Source of the DNA: Rhyzopertha dominica
Taxonomy: Eukaryota > Arthropoda > Insecta > Coleoptera > Bostrichidae
Length of the DNA: 64,000 bases
NCBI GenBank assembly: GCA_025024175.1
Contig: QCXZ01000138.1
Span: 50,377,092-50,441,091, forward strand
Direction: 5' to 3'
Both the position numbers and the translations under genes were made by a program. This document shows positions 44,686-57,224 of this stretch, piece by piece. The stretch's first letter is position 1. The number at the start of each line of letters is the position of its first letter. Under the pieces are notes generated by a model. The model saw only the letters and a list, made by a program, of their open reading frames with translations. It had not been told where the DNA came from and searched no databases.

Positions 44686-45690
44686 TAGGAGTCACCGCCA
44701 AAACGCTTCTATCCAAGGTTATTCATTTCGTGACGTCAAGTATCATATAAACATTACCGAGGAGCATGCTTTTAATGGTGTAGTATAATTTTTGTATTGG
44801 AAAAACTTTTGTGTGGTGTTTATTAAAAGAACGGTGTCAGAGGTTGCACCAAAAAGTGATTTGTGTAGTTTCACAAGCATCTATTATGTATGGAATACAA
44901 AACAAGTGTTGTTTTTGTACATGGTTATAAAAGTACTTCAGTCAGTACACTAACAAAATGTTTCTAACCGTTCCTCGAGATTATCAACGTATGAAAAAGA
45001 TGTTTAAGGCCCCTAGACGTGATATGCCGAAATCGCAAAATTTGTCTTTCTGTTGTGAAGATCATCTTAATCCTTACTGTAAGTTTTGTTATTTTTTGTG
45101 GTTATAAGTGTTTACCATTCAGTTCCCATTTTGTTATAGCTTGAAGAGGATATGAAAAATTATATGCGTTTTAAGTTGATAGAGGGAAATGTTATAATAA
45201 AGAACGACGTTGTTCTCCATATATTCGACTGTTAGCCAGACCGGAAACGAGCAGCAATGGCAATTTATATTTATTCTGACCTCTAAAATAAATGTCAAGT
45301 TTAGAGAACATTTTTGAATCTTACATGTTTATGTTCACAAATAGTATATTTCCAACAACCCACTGTGATCAAATTATCAATGCTACGTTAAATTGATAAA
45401 AAGTTCACTATTTTCACGTTTTCACGTTCCTCATCTCCGCCGCGTTGAACCGCTCGTCGCTGTACACAAATTCCATAACAATGAACATGCCTTGAGAAGT
45501 CATCACTCATAAGTATTTTACTTTTTCTTGGCGTATTTTAATTCGCTTGTCACAAAATGAACGCAAACAACAAACTGATAAATTGGCGTGCTGAGGCTGA
45601 CGCATGACGCGCTGACCCCAGATGTAAACAAGCGGCCATTTACAAGACACCTGACGTCACGGCCAATATGTTCCCGTTCTGGCGGTCCCT
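44686..45690 (+). mobile_element. THAP-domain element with inverted ends beside TTAA
   Basis: The left end (44686-44741) and right end (45648-45690) are inverted matches. Both contain CCGCCARAACG just inside the terminus and, further in, GTGACGTCARG. TTAA follows the right end at 45691-45694; the left flank is TTAG. The interior codes for a broken THAP zinc finger with an intron. THAP domains occur in P-type and Kolobok transposases, and Kolobok elements target TTAA, so a Kolobok-like origin is an inference. No catalytic region is left. Confidence 0.68.
44895..45240 (+). pseudogene. THAP zinc-finger protein fragment, two exons
   Basis: Exon 1 (about 44895-45078) reads KCCFCTW, a stop, then NKMFLTVPRDYQRMKKMFK with APRRDMPKSQNLSFCCEDHL. 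This has the C-x2-4-C...C-x2-H layout of a THAP DNA-binding domain. GTAAGT at 45080 and TTATAG at 45139 mark a ~60-bp intron. Exon 2 continues LEEDMKNYMRFKLIEGNVII and then HIFDC before a stop, as in insect THAP proteins. An in-frame stop in exon 1 and the lack of any downstream catalytic region show it is not functional as is. Confidence 0.7.
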
Positions 45691-45699
45691 TTAAATATT

Positions 45700-47480
45700 C
45701 AGATTTTTAATATTAAAAATACACCTTACGATCTATTTTTTCGAATTTATAAGGGGCCACAGCTATTTTGTGGATTAGATGCTACCTATTAATGTGCAAT
45801 TTAATAAAATATAAATACATGGCAAATACCCAATTACTTTTAATACTAAACCATATTTTCTAGCGTACCAACGAAACAAAAAATCCGCACCAACTTATGT
45901 GAGGGTGAGAAAACAAAAATTAATTAATTTTTCCAACCATGACATAATCCTAAATAGCTTTTTGTGGAACAAGAAAGGGTTGGCCAATCATCCTTGATGT
46001 AAGCGGACTGACAGAATTGATCTATCGTGTGCTAGACTGCATTTTGCACGGCCGAAGAAAGTTAATGTAACCGACAATTTGCTGTTGCATCCGTAATGTA
46101 TGACATTTGACCAAGACGGCACATTATTCAAGCTGGTTTTTCTGAGCGAAAACGAAAGTAACGCTCGGTCGCGCGTCGGTTTTAGAAACTTTGAATTCCT
46201 GGATGAAGACCTCTGCACGGAATTCGGTTTGGCAATTTTCGGCAAAAAGCGTGCCGACTAGCAATCACTTAGAAATTCCGTCATTAAAACGCTAATGAAG
46301 GTTGATTTTCATAGTGGCTATACGGATTTGNTAACGCNTATACGCACTTGAAAAGTGAACGTGTTTGATATGTAATAAGGCTTGGCACATTTACAAAANA
46401 ATAGAGGTTTGCCTAATTGCGTTCAACTTTNAAAGCAACTAAGTAAATGAAACCAAAAAAAGAAGAAAATATGACCTTAATATAAATAGACAGCTTTTAG
46501 AAACTTATCACTAAATAATGTTCGACTAATGACGTGTGATTTTCCTTTATTGTCATTAAATCTTAAATTCTATATGGGTAAAAATCTTTTATAAAAATAA
46601 AAGATGATGCAATAAATTTTATATGGGAATTTCTATAACTGTAACAACGAAGCTAAAATGCAGTTTATAGTTTTTGCAACGTTGCTACAATGTATGATAT
46701 ATTATGCAAAAAACGAATAACGTGCAAATGAGAAGCTTTGATACAAGGTAAACAAAAAATTAGAAAGTTGACAATGTATATGAAAACAGTTAGTTGTAAT
46801 TCGCACCTAAAACTTCTAAAATGGTGCTGAGCCCTTACATTGTTTCTAACAAGTAACGACAATAGCATCTTAGAGATTTTGGGTATTTTTTAACGGCTTT
46901 TCTCTTAGCTTATAAGTATTTGGATGTAACTGCTAAACAAATAAGAAATAATATACCACACGATATGTTGAGAGCATAATATTACAATACACATTTATAA
47001 TTCATCCTTTTGTGAAGAAAATGACAGATAAACTAGGTAGGCTGTTGTCGAGACATATTTTGGAACTGTATTCAGAAAAGATAAACGTTTTGAATTTTTT
47101 CCACAGGGTGGGACTGTTTAAATTAAAACGCAACACTTGTCAAAGGCTAAAGATTTACAGCTGTTCTTGATCTCGTTTGACGAACAATAGAGTCAATCGA
47201 AACATTCAATTTAACGGTTTAATTTCTTTTGAAACGCGTTTCAAAAAGATTTCAGCACCTTTCAGTACGTTTTCCGCGCAATATGAAGTTGTACTTATGA
47301 GAATACCAGAAAATTAAGTAACTGTTGAACTTCGGTTTTAAAGAACATCACCAGTACGTCTGCATAATCTGTAAAAAATATGATATACCTTAAGAACTAA
47401 AAAAATTAAGGTCAATAGGTCCTTATTATGCCAGCATAATGTTCCTTCTAAAGTGATGTGATGTGAAATTTTTGATATGT
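45700..47480. other. No gene seen
   Basis: AT-rich DNA with a few N bases at 46331-46431. No domain in the frames at 45988-46245 or 46665-46868. Confidence 0.5.
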
Positions 47481-47514
47481 AAGAAGAATTCTTGAACTTC
47501 TAAGCGTCAACTTG

Positions 47515-47700
47515 ATCTTCTGCAACAGAACCTTGAAGATGGATAATTTGCCTTTAGCTACTGTATACGACTGGTGGATTCAGCAAGATGGTGCTCCAGT
47601 AAATGGCTCCAGAGACGTCCGTAAATATAAGAAGATGAAACGGTACCTATAGTGAAATATGCCCTATGGGATCACCGGACCTGTACTCTTTACTCATGTT
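47515..47700 (+). pseudogene. DDE transposase fragment (mariner-like)
   Basis: One frame reads LPLATVYDWWIQQDGAPVNG then SRDVRKY. This is the QQDGAPVH region around the second catalytic Asp of insect mariner/Tc-type transposases. It ends at a stop; a following stretch (CCCTATGGGATCACCGGACC) resembles the W-P-x-R-S-P-D-L segment out of frame. No other part is visible nearby. Confidence 0.55.
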
Positions 47701-49079
47701 AAGAACCAGATGTTCAGAGAATGTTATAAAAACGGTCGTAATTTGTTTGAACATTTACTGTTCTTAAAGTGTGATTTATGATCATTTCCATACCACAGTA
47801 GAAACAAGCATTGTTCTAAGTAATTGTAATTCGTTGGTCGGCATAAATTATTTTTGGACGTTAATTTTTAAGTACCTGTAGATCATAATGTTAAACACAC
47901 TTGTAGGAATTAATAATCGTACTTTTTTTTCAAATAACTTAAAAAGATCTCCGTTTCTCAACATCATAATGTAGAGACATCTCCATTGGATACACTGTAT
48001 ATCTTAGTTCCTTTACGTTGATAATGATTCGGTCCCCTTTGGAGGCAGTTAGAACTGTATTCCTTTTTTTTGAGATTTATCACAATTTCGTATTCATCTT
48101 CTGTTTTTTAATAAACAATTCATTGGGAAAACGCATTCCGCCAACTTACTTAACTTGAAACAATTGCAGCTACTGGTCATCTTATAATCTAATTCTTTAG
48201 ATCTGCTTTGTTTATCACTTAAAAATGTCGCCATTGTCTTAAGTATTCACCAAGAAGGGTGAATGCGTTCATGTAGAAGATATGTTTATAACGCCATTAA
48301 TTTATTAAACTGAGTCTTGATGAAGTAAATTATCTGCAAACTGGAAATAATTTTTAGAAGAAACAGAAGGAAATGAGATACTAACAAGAACATAGTTCCT
48401 AAGCTTTATAAGGAGATTCCTTCCTTTTTGTAACGAGAAATTTGAGGGTGCTGATGACGTATAGAGGAAAATTACTGTCAAAAATTTGATTTTCTATATA
48501 GTATCAAAATTTAAAAAAAATCGTACGAGCAGGGTCCAAAACAGGTTTTTTGGAAATATCACCATTTTTTCTTTTTAATTTGTTAAAAAATTTTGCAAAA
48601 ATTAGACATTAGGCTTCTTCAGAACACTAAAACTTTTCATGTACGAGGGTGAATGCTTTCAGCGTCCATAATACTAAAACCTTTCATTAAAAAAAGAATG
48701 AATTAAAATTTCTCGTTATTTTTGAAGATATTCGTTGTCAAATTCCCATTGTGAATCTCATAAGCAGATTACGGGCGCAATCTCCCTAACGAAGTGAATA
48801 TGGACACTTCAGGGCTCTAGTTAGTACTACCACTTAGAAAATTGACCATTTCAACGTGTTATATGTAATGTCCAAGAAAACAAGTTGGGTAACCACGATA
48901 ACTTAAAAAAATAACAACTCAACATTTTCAGTTGATTAATGATTAATTACATGAATAACTGCAAAACAACTAGGACTAAAGCAAATGAACGCTTCTTTTT
49001 TTCACGACCCAACAAAGAAAAGAAAAATACGAGAAGTACGCAATCAATTAGGCAATACTAACCAATTGCACAATCCAAC

Positions 49080-49500
49080 TATCGGCACAGGCGACAAAAT
49101 CCAGGCACTCGCGTTGAAATCCGTCCCTTTCTCAAAAAATCCTCAGTTTCATCGCTGGCACACCGGAAGCCCGCACTCACGTAACACTTCTTGCACGCAT
49201 CGCCTTCGACGGGACCGTCTTCACCCGCACAACTCCTGCTCGGTTTAAAGACTGTTAACAGCCGGGCCCGTAGCGTTTGCTCCGCCAGAGTACCCCACTT
49301 ACTATCTCTATTGACATATCCTTCCTTATTAAGACCACTTATCGCGCGAGTCTTTGATACCGTGAAGAAGACGTGCCGGGGTTCATTGTCTTTCACACGG
49401 GTTCCAGAAGGACGCGCGGCGCAGAAAGCGAGGTGGATTTTCCGGGGGAGGAAGACGACGGACGTTCTGGAACGCTTTGGAACGATGATGTTATGATATG
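49080..49500. other. GC-rich patch, possible promoter or distal 5' exon
   Basis: This is the most GC- and CpG-rich stretch in the 33-kb gap between host genes. Overlapping frames exist on both strands (plus 49191-49496, minus 49079-49396), but neither has a recognisable domain, as expected for GC-rich DNA with few stops. A minus-strand GTAAGT donor begins at 49302. Two TTCNNGAA palindromes (TTCCAGAA near 49404, TTCTGGAA near 49465) flank the right part. The role is unknown. Confidence 0.35.
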
Positions 49501-51213
49501 GATGTGTTTCAAAAGCTTTTACCAGAAGAATGTGAATGGTTATGGAGTGTGATAAAGAGTGGGTGAGTTATAATGAAGACATTTGCTCTAGAAATTGGTT
49601 GAGAAACAAATCTGGCGATCGGATTGGGCATTCTACAACACCCTTCGATCTATCCATCTATTGGCAAAAACTTCATCAAAGAAGCGACGTATCGTTACAC
49701 CAAAGTGTGCCGATGTACCCTCTGGCCGAAATCAAATTGTTGGAATATCACTATCCCGCTTATTCGGAAATATCTCAGCCACTACCAAATCATCTCCGAG
49801 AAATACTAAATATCCGGGGCCCGCTCTCGGGCTAGGGCGAGAAAAATTTAATAGATGTCTTTAGTACCCAATTAACAGAAAATCTTACACATTAATTTTT
49901 TGGTGTCATTGCAGTTGCGGTCGTTGTATATGCGTTCAAGGGTGCTATGATTGCATTTGCGTTCGTTTAAAAATCATCTTGCAGGTAGCGTTGCATATGT
50001 GGTCGAGTTCAGTGAGGGTATAATAAACCATTTTTGGTTTATTGCGTCCACCTCCGCTTTGGTGTCATAGGTACGTTTAATAACAGCGCCGTTTTGCAAG
50101 TGTACTTTTACAGCAACGACATACTACGAAAAAAATGTTCATAAGCAGTTTGTTCAAAAGAATTATTTTCTTTTATATCTAATTTTATATAAATCTCATT
50201 CAAGGCAGGTTTAAATCCGATACCGATAATTTTTCGGTGAAATGGGTCTTGTCAATTTCAAATTTGAAAGGAGAGAATACATATCTACTAAATAATCAAC
50301 ATATCTTGTTAGGTTGTAATTTACTTAAATCAAATGCAAGACAACCTTCTACTTTACTTACTGATAGGTAAGTGTATTTTAAAAACTTTCCAATTTAATG
50401 TTTCGCTTTTATATTTTACAGGCAATACAGTCTCTTGAACTGATTAGGGTGAAGAATACATCTCGATTTGTGGCTACACATTAAAGATGGTTAGATGGAT
50501 GGATTTTTCAGTCAGTCATCACTTTCGAAGTCCTAAATATCTTATTTTCCATTTACACCCTTCAAACAATCCTCATATATTGCTGTTTTTAGGAGGCAAA
50601 AAACAATGCTTAGTTTTGTAGTAATGAATTAAAAATAAATGATTAAAAAGTATCGTATATTAAGGAAAGTTTCCATTCATTTACACCACATCACTATTGC
50701 ACGAGAAAACTAAAGTCTTTATTGGTCTCTTAACAAGTACAACTAAATAACTTACATGATTATACTTAAAAAAAACCTTGTCCTCATTACCACAGCAATA
50801 CGTATATAAGTTTATAACATTTCATTGTTTTAATTTGGTTGTACTTGTTATGCTACTGAAGATGGCTGCTACTCATATGAAATGCTATCATTTGCGTTTG
50901 GGTTTGTAAATGTGTGTATACGGTAGGTAAGAAAACCTTTGTGCAGGTGCTACGTATGACAATAAAATTTAGGATATTTTCTCCGAATTTGCGTCTTATA
51001 ACCAAAACGACGACATCCCTTTTGTATTTAAGTACATATACCCGGAAGACTGTTTGCAGATTAGGACACTTGTACAAACATATTTTTACTACCCACCCCA
51101 TCCCTTATGACGAAATTTCCGGCCTTAGCTTTTCTTCCACTATTAAAAACGATTTGTTGACAATGAAGTGTCGTAGCGATTTGTTCTAGTGTGAGATTTG
51201 GTTTTGCTCTGCG

Positions 51214-51530
51214 ATGGAGAAGTTTGAAATCATTAAAACAACTAAGGGCAAACCTTCTGCTTTTCACGGAGGTTATCAATATCGACCAATAAAGGACGTA
51301 AAGCAATTGGAAGTAAAAAAGCTATATATATTGCAAAAAAGCTCAAGAAGTAGATGTTCCCATTACAGCTATTTATTGTGAGGAATTTGGAAGCCTGTTT
51401 ATCAAAGAACTTGATTTTGTAACAGAGGTTCTGTTACAGAACCACCAATGCTGTAGAAGGTTGGCACAACAGGTTAAATACCTCTTTGTTTTTTGCCACC
51501 TAACGCACAAATATATTTAATTTTGGTATT
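51214..51530 (+). pseudogene. Second FLYWCH/MULE-type relic, internally deleted
   Basis: From the ATG at 51214 the frame reads MEKFEIIKTTKGKPSAFHGG then YQYRPIKD, the first half of a FLYWCH finger. Shortly after, in another frame, comes TTNAVEGWHNRLNTSLFFAT, which corresponds to the TTNACESFHSRFN motif of the copy at 38.3-39.3 kb. Everything between, including the catalytic core, is gone. Confidence 0.62.
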
Positions 51531-53149
51531 ATTGTTCATTATAAGAGATAAAATATTTTACTCTGACAATATAACCTTATAGCAATTGGGCAACTATAAT
51601 ATGACATCTTAAATTTACTTTCTAATTCCAATGCGTACCTTAAGTAAAACGATGCGCAGAAAAATCAACTTAAATAATACACCCAAACAGCAGTAACAAC
51701 TGCCAATCAAAATGTTACGCTTGCTTGTCTACAATTAGTTTGGGTATAAAATGAAACTGGAGACATTCAATCTTTTAGAAAATACAAAATTGCATTGTAT
51801 GCAACAAGTGAATCTGTATTACATTTCATTATTACATCAAAGTTTTCTAACATGACAGCAGTTTAACTCAGGTACTTACTGTGCTTGAACGAAAGGAAAA
51901 CCAAAAGTAAAGTTTCGCTTTCGTACATGTAGGATTATAAAATTTCCACACTTTTTTACAATAAGCCCTATTAATTATTTTATTATTTTCCTTAAAGTAT
52001 AAAGTTTTTAGAGAATAAACATATTTTATATTATATTTTATATAAATGTTAGAATAAATGCATAAATTACACACTATTGCATGATCGTATTTTTTTGTAG
52101 TTTTAGAGATAAAAAAAAACTTCATATACGGCCAAAACTCTGCAAAATAGAATGGATGTCTTGTTAAAAATGTTGCCCTTATGTTTGACAAGGTTGAGCG
52201 TATACGAGAATAATATTAAACATAATTATAACAAATGCTATTCACAATTATAGGTTTTCTTGATCGAATGAAAAATGTGTAATACAATTATTAAACTGAA
52301 ATAAGTAAAATATTTCACATTTAAAAATGACCGAATTCAACGGCAGTATAAAATGGTCAGTAGGTTCGTAAACTAACTACTTAATAATAAACTAGTTGAG
52401 AATTTATCACTAAATAATTGCAATACATTCCATCAGTCAATAATAATTCAGTATTAATATCCTCCAAGTAATTAAAAACAAACTAGCGATCAGATCAACA
52501 AGTACATACATATCTATCTATGTATTTCAGATACTGTTATCTAATAATAGTAATAATTTAAAGCTCTTATAAAATTTGGAGCAGAAATCCTGTGAAGTCT
52601 ATGACATTTAATAAAATTCGTATATACCGCAACATCGAACACATTTCGAAATCTGTAAAACCCAAATCGATCACACGCCTATCGAACATTACAAAATTCT
52701 CTCGCGACACATTACGGTGCCGGTTTCCTTTTTATCGAAAATGCGACCCACTGAAGATCAAAACAAAATCCGTATAAATTGGGCTTTTGGTACGGTTAGC
52801 CATGAAACGGACCGTCGAGGAACCGGCCACCTATTACGAGTATTGCGGCACATTCTCGTTTTTATTATGTATTCGAAAGCACAAAACGAACGGACAACAC
52901 GAAGACTGTTTTGTAAGTTACAAAATGAAGTGAAAGTGACAAATGCGATCTGTCTAGATGTGTTTGCTCACGTGCGAGAAGCTAAATGAGCGGTACAGGT
53001 TTGCGATGGTTTTGCCCAGAAATGTTCACATGAATTCTTTTGTTTGCGTACTGTATTATGGGCGGTCGACGCGTACTTTNACAAAAAATGCGTTCCTTGT
53101 CGAGGATTATTTACATTAATAACTGTAGAGTAAATAGTTTGGGAGATTT

Positions 53150-53600
53150 GCAACCTTTTCTAGAAGAAGGTTTTGGTTTGGTTAGCATTCAGTTCAAAGA
53201 GAAGGTCCACTCCATGTATAGTGCCTTCAGGACTAAGTATCAATCAAAATGTGTATGCCAATGAATACGTTAGAAAAAGACTAGTTCCCTTCCAAAAATT
53301 TCATAATGACGGCAAATATATTTTTTACTCAGACATGGTACTCGAAATAATTGAGACTTTTCACCAAGAGCATATAGAATATATATTCCGCCTGTAGATA
53401 ATGTTCCTAATGTACCTCAATTGAGACCGATTGAGAGATTTTGAGCTCCACTAAAACAAAAGGTATATGACGGAGGACGAGAAGCAAAAACAAATGAAGC
53501 TTCATGGCGAAGAATTTTTATCAAACTTCGCCATTATAAAAAAGAACATTTTGAACCATAATGGCTAGAATTTTTACAAAAGTGAGATTAACCGCTGCTT
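53150..53600 (+). pseudogene. Tc1/mariner transposase C-terminal half
   Basis: The frame from 53160 reads VWLAFSSKRRSTPCIVPSGL, SINQNVYANEYVRKRLVPF and DGKYIFYSDM, typical of insect Tc1-like transposases around the second catalytic Asp (usually FWPDLA). Frame changes follow and LRPIERF is recognisable near 53420. No intact N-terminal part precedes it; 52.6-53.1 kb shows only unassigned frames. Confidence 0.75.
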
Positions 53601-53609
53601 ATGGGGCGG

Positions 53610-55990
53610 GTTGTTTTAAAATAATTAATATTTTTGTAAATGTTATTTTAACCACTTTCCTAAGCAGTGGTTTAAGGAATAAACATTGCATTTACACAAT
53701 TTTTTTTACACATCTATACTTTTTTAAAAGAGGTTAAATTTTCGTGCTTGTTTTGTGTATGTACAATTTGTTGTTTCTTTTTTCCACCAAATTAACGTTT
53801 TATACCTACTTTTCAATTTTAGACACTCGCGATAGAGAAGAACAAAAACTGTGATGTATTCAATGTTTAATGATTTTGCCATTAAGTGGACTTCAAAGCT
53901 GCTCTTCAGAACACTGAATACTGTTGTAATCGATAGAGTAATATTTTTGCAAGGATATCTCTTAAATGCTATAAAATCTGCAATATTAACTTAGAGAGCT
54001 AACACTTATGTTTTTCAATCTTTAGAATCTTGATATTTGAAATCTGTTTCCGCTTCTACATCTCTGGTACTGCATGAATGATTTCTTTTTGTGGTTTTTG
54101 AATTTTGAAACTGTCGACGAGTCTAGTGAATATTTTCAAATTTGGTTGCCTGCGTTCTGAATATGTCTCCAAATATACTTGACTAGTCAAAACAAAGTTT
54201 TGATCATATTGAAAATATATCTTAAGTATGTCTGCTTATCCTAAATTTGAACAATGCACATTTAGTAGTTTAAGTAATATAACGCAGTATATAACGTGGT
54301 AACAATTAACATTACGTATAAGCAGTTATTTTATTGCTTTTTTACTAATCACAGCCAACGGACAGCTGCAATACTGAGGATATATAATGTTACGACTTAA
54401 ACTATAGTTTTTCAGGAATAATTTATAAGTATCTGAAAATCATATGAACATGTTATATACATTTCCGGGACCAGAAAAAAGATCTGCCTGTTTTAGTAAA
54501 ATAAAAGTTTCAGTCATATATCAAACACAAATGTTAACAAAAAAAGCAATTATACCGATTGACTTACCAACACCTAAAATCGTTTTTTCTTAGTTTTAAA
54601 ACCAGCATATAATACAATTATATTTCCTGTAAGTATATTTTCCTTAATAAACCAAAAACGTACTACCTGAGTGCTGCCAGTCCGTTGATAAATAATTGTT
54701 CCCTGGGACCAGAGAGGAAAAAGATTTTAACACAAATTTAAAAAAAGCTACTGGAGATTCTATAAAAGGGTCAACAGTCCACAATTCTTCGATTACTTAC
54801 AGTCGTCGGAAATCGGAAAAGATAAATACTCTCTTGTTAAAAAAAGAGTGAGTATTTCACACAAAAGTATATATTTACGATAGAACAATAAAATTAGCAG
54901 GTCGATGCTACCAAAAATATATGGATGTGCATATAATATAAACTATTAGGTTCTGCGACAGTTTTTAGTAAACATCAGTAAAAATACAATTTTTGTAGCC
55001 CTTTTCTGTCTGATTTTAGAAAAACAAAACTCGATTTCATTCAAAACAACTCATTTTGATAGTATGCATAAAATACATCTTCAAGACTATGTAAAAGGTA
55101 TTTATACTTACCGAAGATAAAAATTCACCCTGAACACCAAACAGAATTGCTCAACTGAGGAAATCTTCAGGTGCTATAGCACAGATCCTCCCCCATAAAA
55201 CACATGGTCCCTCTACCTGTTAACCACCACCTGTCGAACATTACTGAGAATTAGCCCCTTACCTGCATCTAGGGACAGAACTGGTTTCACCCTCTTTGCT
55301 CCTAGAACCGCGTTCGACTACATAAAGTCATTATCTCTTAATTTGAGCACGTGTATTGTTATTGCCGTCATCTCGATTGCGATCTGATTTTGCCCAAATT
55401 ATAATGTTGTTTATGAACGGTATCGCTATATAAAAAAACGCATTAGTATTCTGTACAATTGCTGACGATCGTAATGGTGGATGTGTCAGTAATCAAGTAT
55501 TCCGCGAATTGTCCTTTGGAAGTTCAATAATTTCACGGTGACCGCAAAGGAATGACTAAAGGTTGTTGCTTCTTTTGTTTATTAGACAAAGGATGAACAC
55601 ACATGCATTTCCCTTACTTGAGGTTGGTTGAATGCGGTTTAAAACTGAACCTAACAAATATTTCTGATCATGTTAGTCATTTACCGCATTTGTTTTTCAG
55701 CAGTAACCGAAACACCATACCATCAAGTTGATGCTTTAGTTAATAACGTCATTATAAATAGTTTTACCGACGTGCACAGCACAATTTAGATTATAAATTA
55801 TCTACATCTACTATTATCATTTTATTAAACGATAAAATTGTTTGAAAGTTACAGGAATTCTAATAAAATTTCTGAAAATCACTATTATTCGCAATGATTC
55901 AGTTATATTATGAAAACTGAAAAATATTGATAAAAATGATGTAAAGTAATAGTAGTAGTAGTATACAGTATATGAGCTTGACAGGGGCTT
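53610..55990. other. No gene seen
   Basis: AT-rich DNA without assignable ORF or obvious repeat. A short (TAG)n run lies at about 55945-55962. Confidence 0.5.
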
Positions 55991-56007
55991 CAAAGTTTCT
56001 AACCAAT

Positions 56008-56480
56008 CTAGTACTTAAAGGGGTGGCTTGAGGAATAATTTGAAAGAAAACCACCTTGTTCAATAGGAAGGATATCTTCAATGAGTGGTGACATTCGCTT
56101 ATAAATCAGTCTTTCCAGAAGCTTGAAGCAGGTACTCAATAAAGAAATGGGGCAAAAATCTGAAGCTTCATTCACAGGTTTTCCCGGCTTCAAAGGGGTG
56201 ATGATATTTGCCTTAAGAAATTCGGATGGAACCCGACCTGAAATAAGAATGTCATTGAAAAATGATAATAATCGGTAACCTCCCAAGATTTTTAATGAAT
56301 TCTGGATATACTCCATCAAAAACAGCAGTTTTTCGAACCTTTACGAAAGAAAGAGTCCTCTTTAATTCTGCCATATTAAAAGGTTTCGAGATGGTTCCTG
56401 AAGATGAAGTAGATCTTTGCTGTTTATAAAATGTGTTTTTCATTCTTAGAGATTCTTCATCGGTCAATTTAACTGCATTT
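56008..56480 (-). mobile_element. Non-LTR retrotransposon RT fragment (Jockey-like)
   Basis: The minus strand reads FNMAELKRTLSFVKVRK, then AVFDGVYPEFIKNLG. After a frameshift near 56270 it reads RLLSFFNDILISGRVPSEFL, KANIITPLKPGKPVNEASDF and ISLLSTCFKLLERLIYKRMS. This is the N-terminal RT region (fingers and palm) of a Jockey/RTE-type LINE. The catalytic YADD region is absent. Confidence 0.86.
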
Positions 56481-57224
56481 GAAATATTGATAAGTCAAGA
56501 AGCAATAACATATGGAGAAATTTTTGGTTGTGTGTTGTGTGTGTACCAATCCTAGCTTTTTTATACAGATCTTTTAGAGACACCCTCTGAACTGTTATTT
56601 GAGTTTGCATTGGTGGACCTTTTATTCTACTTAACCTTCTAAATTTCTAGAATATTGAATCAACAAGAAACACTTTAATCAATCTCTCCAAGAGCATGAG
56701 GTACTAAACACCATTCCTCGAACTGTCAGTTGCTGTCGTGACATACTGTTCGTCTAATGACCGGATAAGTACCGTTTCTAAAAGCATACCCATTTAAACT
56801 GAATTGCTCGATTACTCATTAAGCGTGGTAAGAGTTGCCCACCTAACATTAGGATCGAAAAGTAGAACAGAACCACAGATAATTTCCTCGTTACGCGCCG
56901 TAAAAATTCCAGGAACAAATAAGCGACCCGTGCACCATCTGCGGGAAGTTGAAAACGTGGTACATACGTAACAGACTATCCGCATATTCTTGTTCCGGTC
57001 GAAATCGAACGAAAGCCGCATTGTTGCATAAGAAATCCAGTTTTGGAGTGTTACGCGGGTTTTCCGTGGCTGCCATGAGAAGGTTACGTCAATGATTGCA
57101 TTCCGGTTGCTTCAAAAGGGAAAATCAAGATAAATTGCTCTGAAGAACCGGTCTCTGGGCCTCGGCAGAAGCAGGATTGTACATTCTTCCTTTTACCTAT
57201 CAAAAACTTCCTGTCTGCTTCCTC

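Noticed and set aside
49079..49864. Several 60-105-codon frames on both strands
   Set aside because: Frames overlap in GC-rich DNA with few stops, show no domain, and no pair of splice sites supports a gene.
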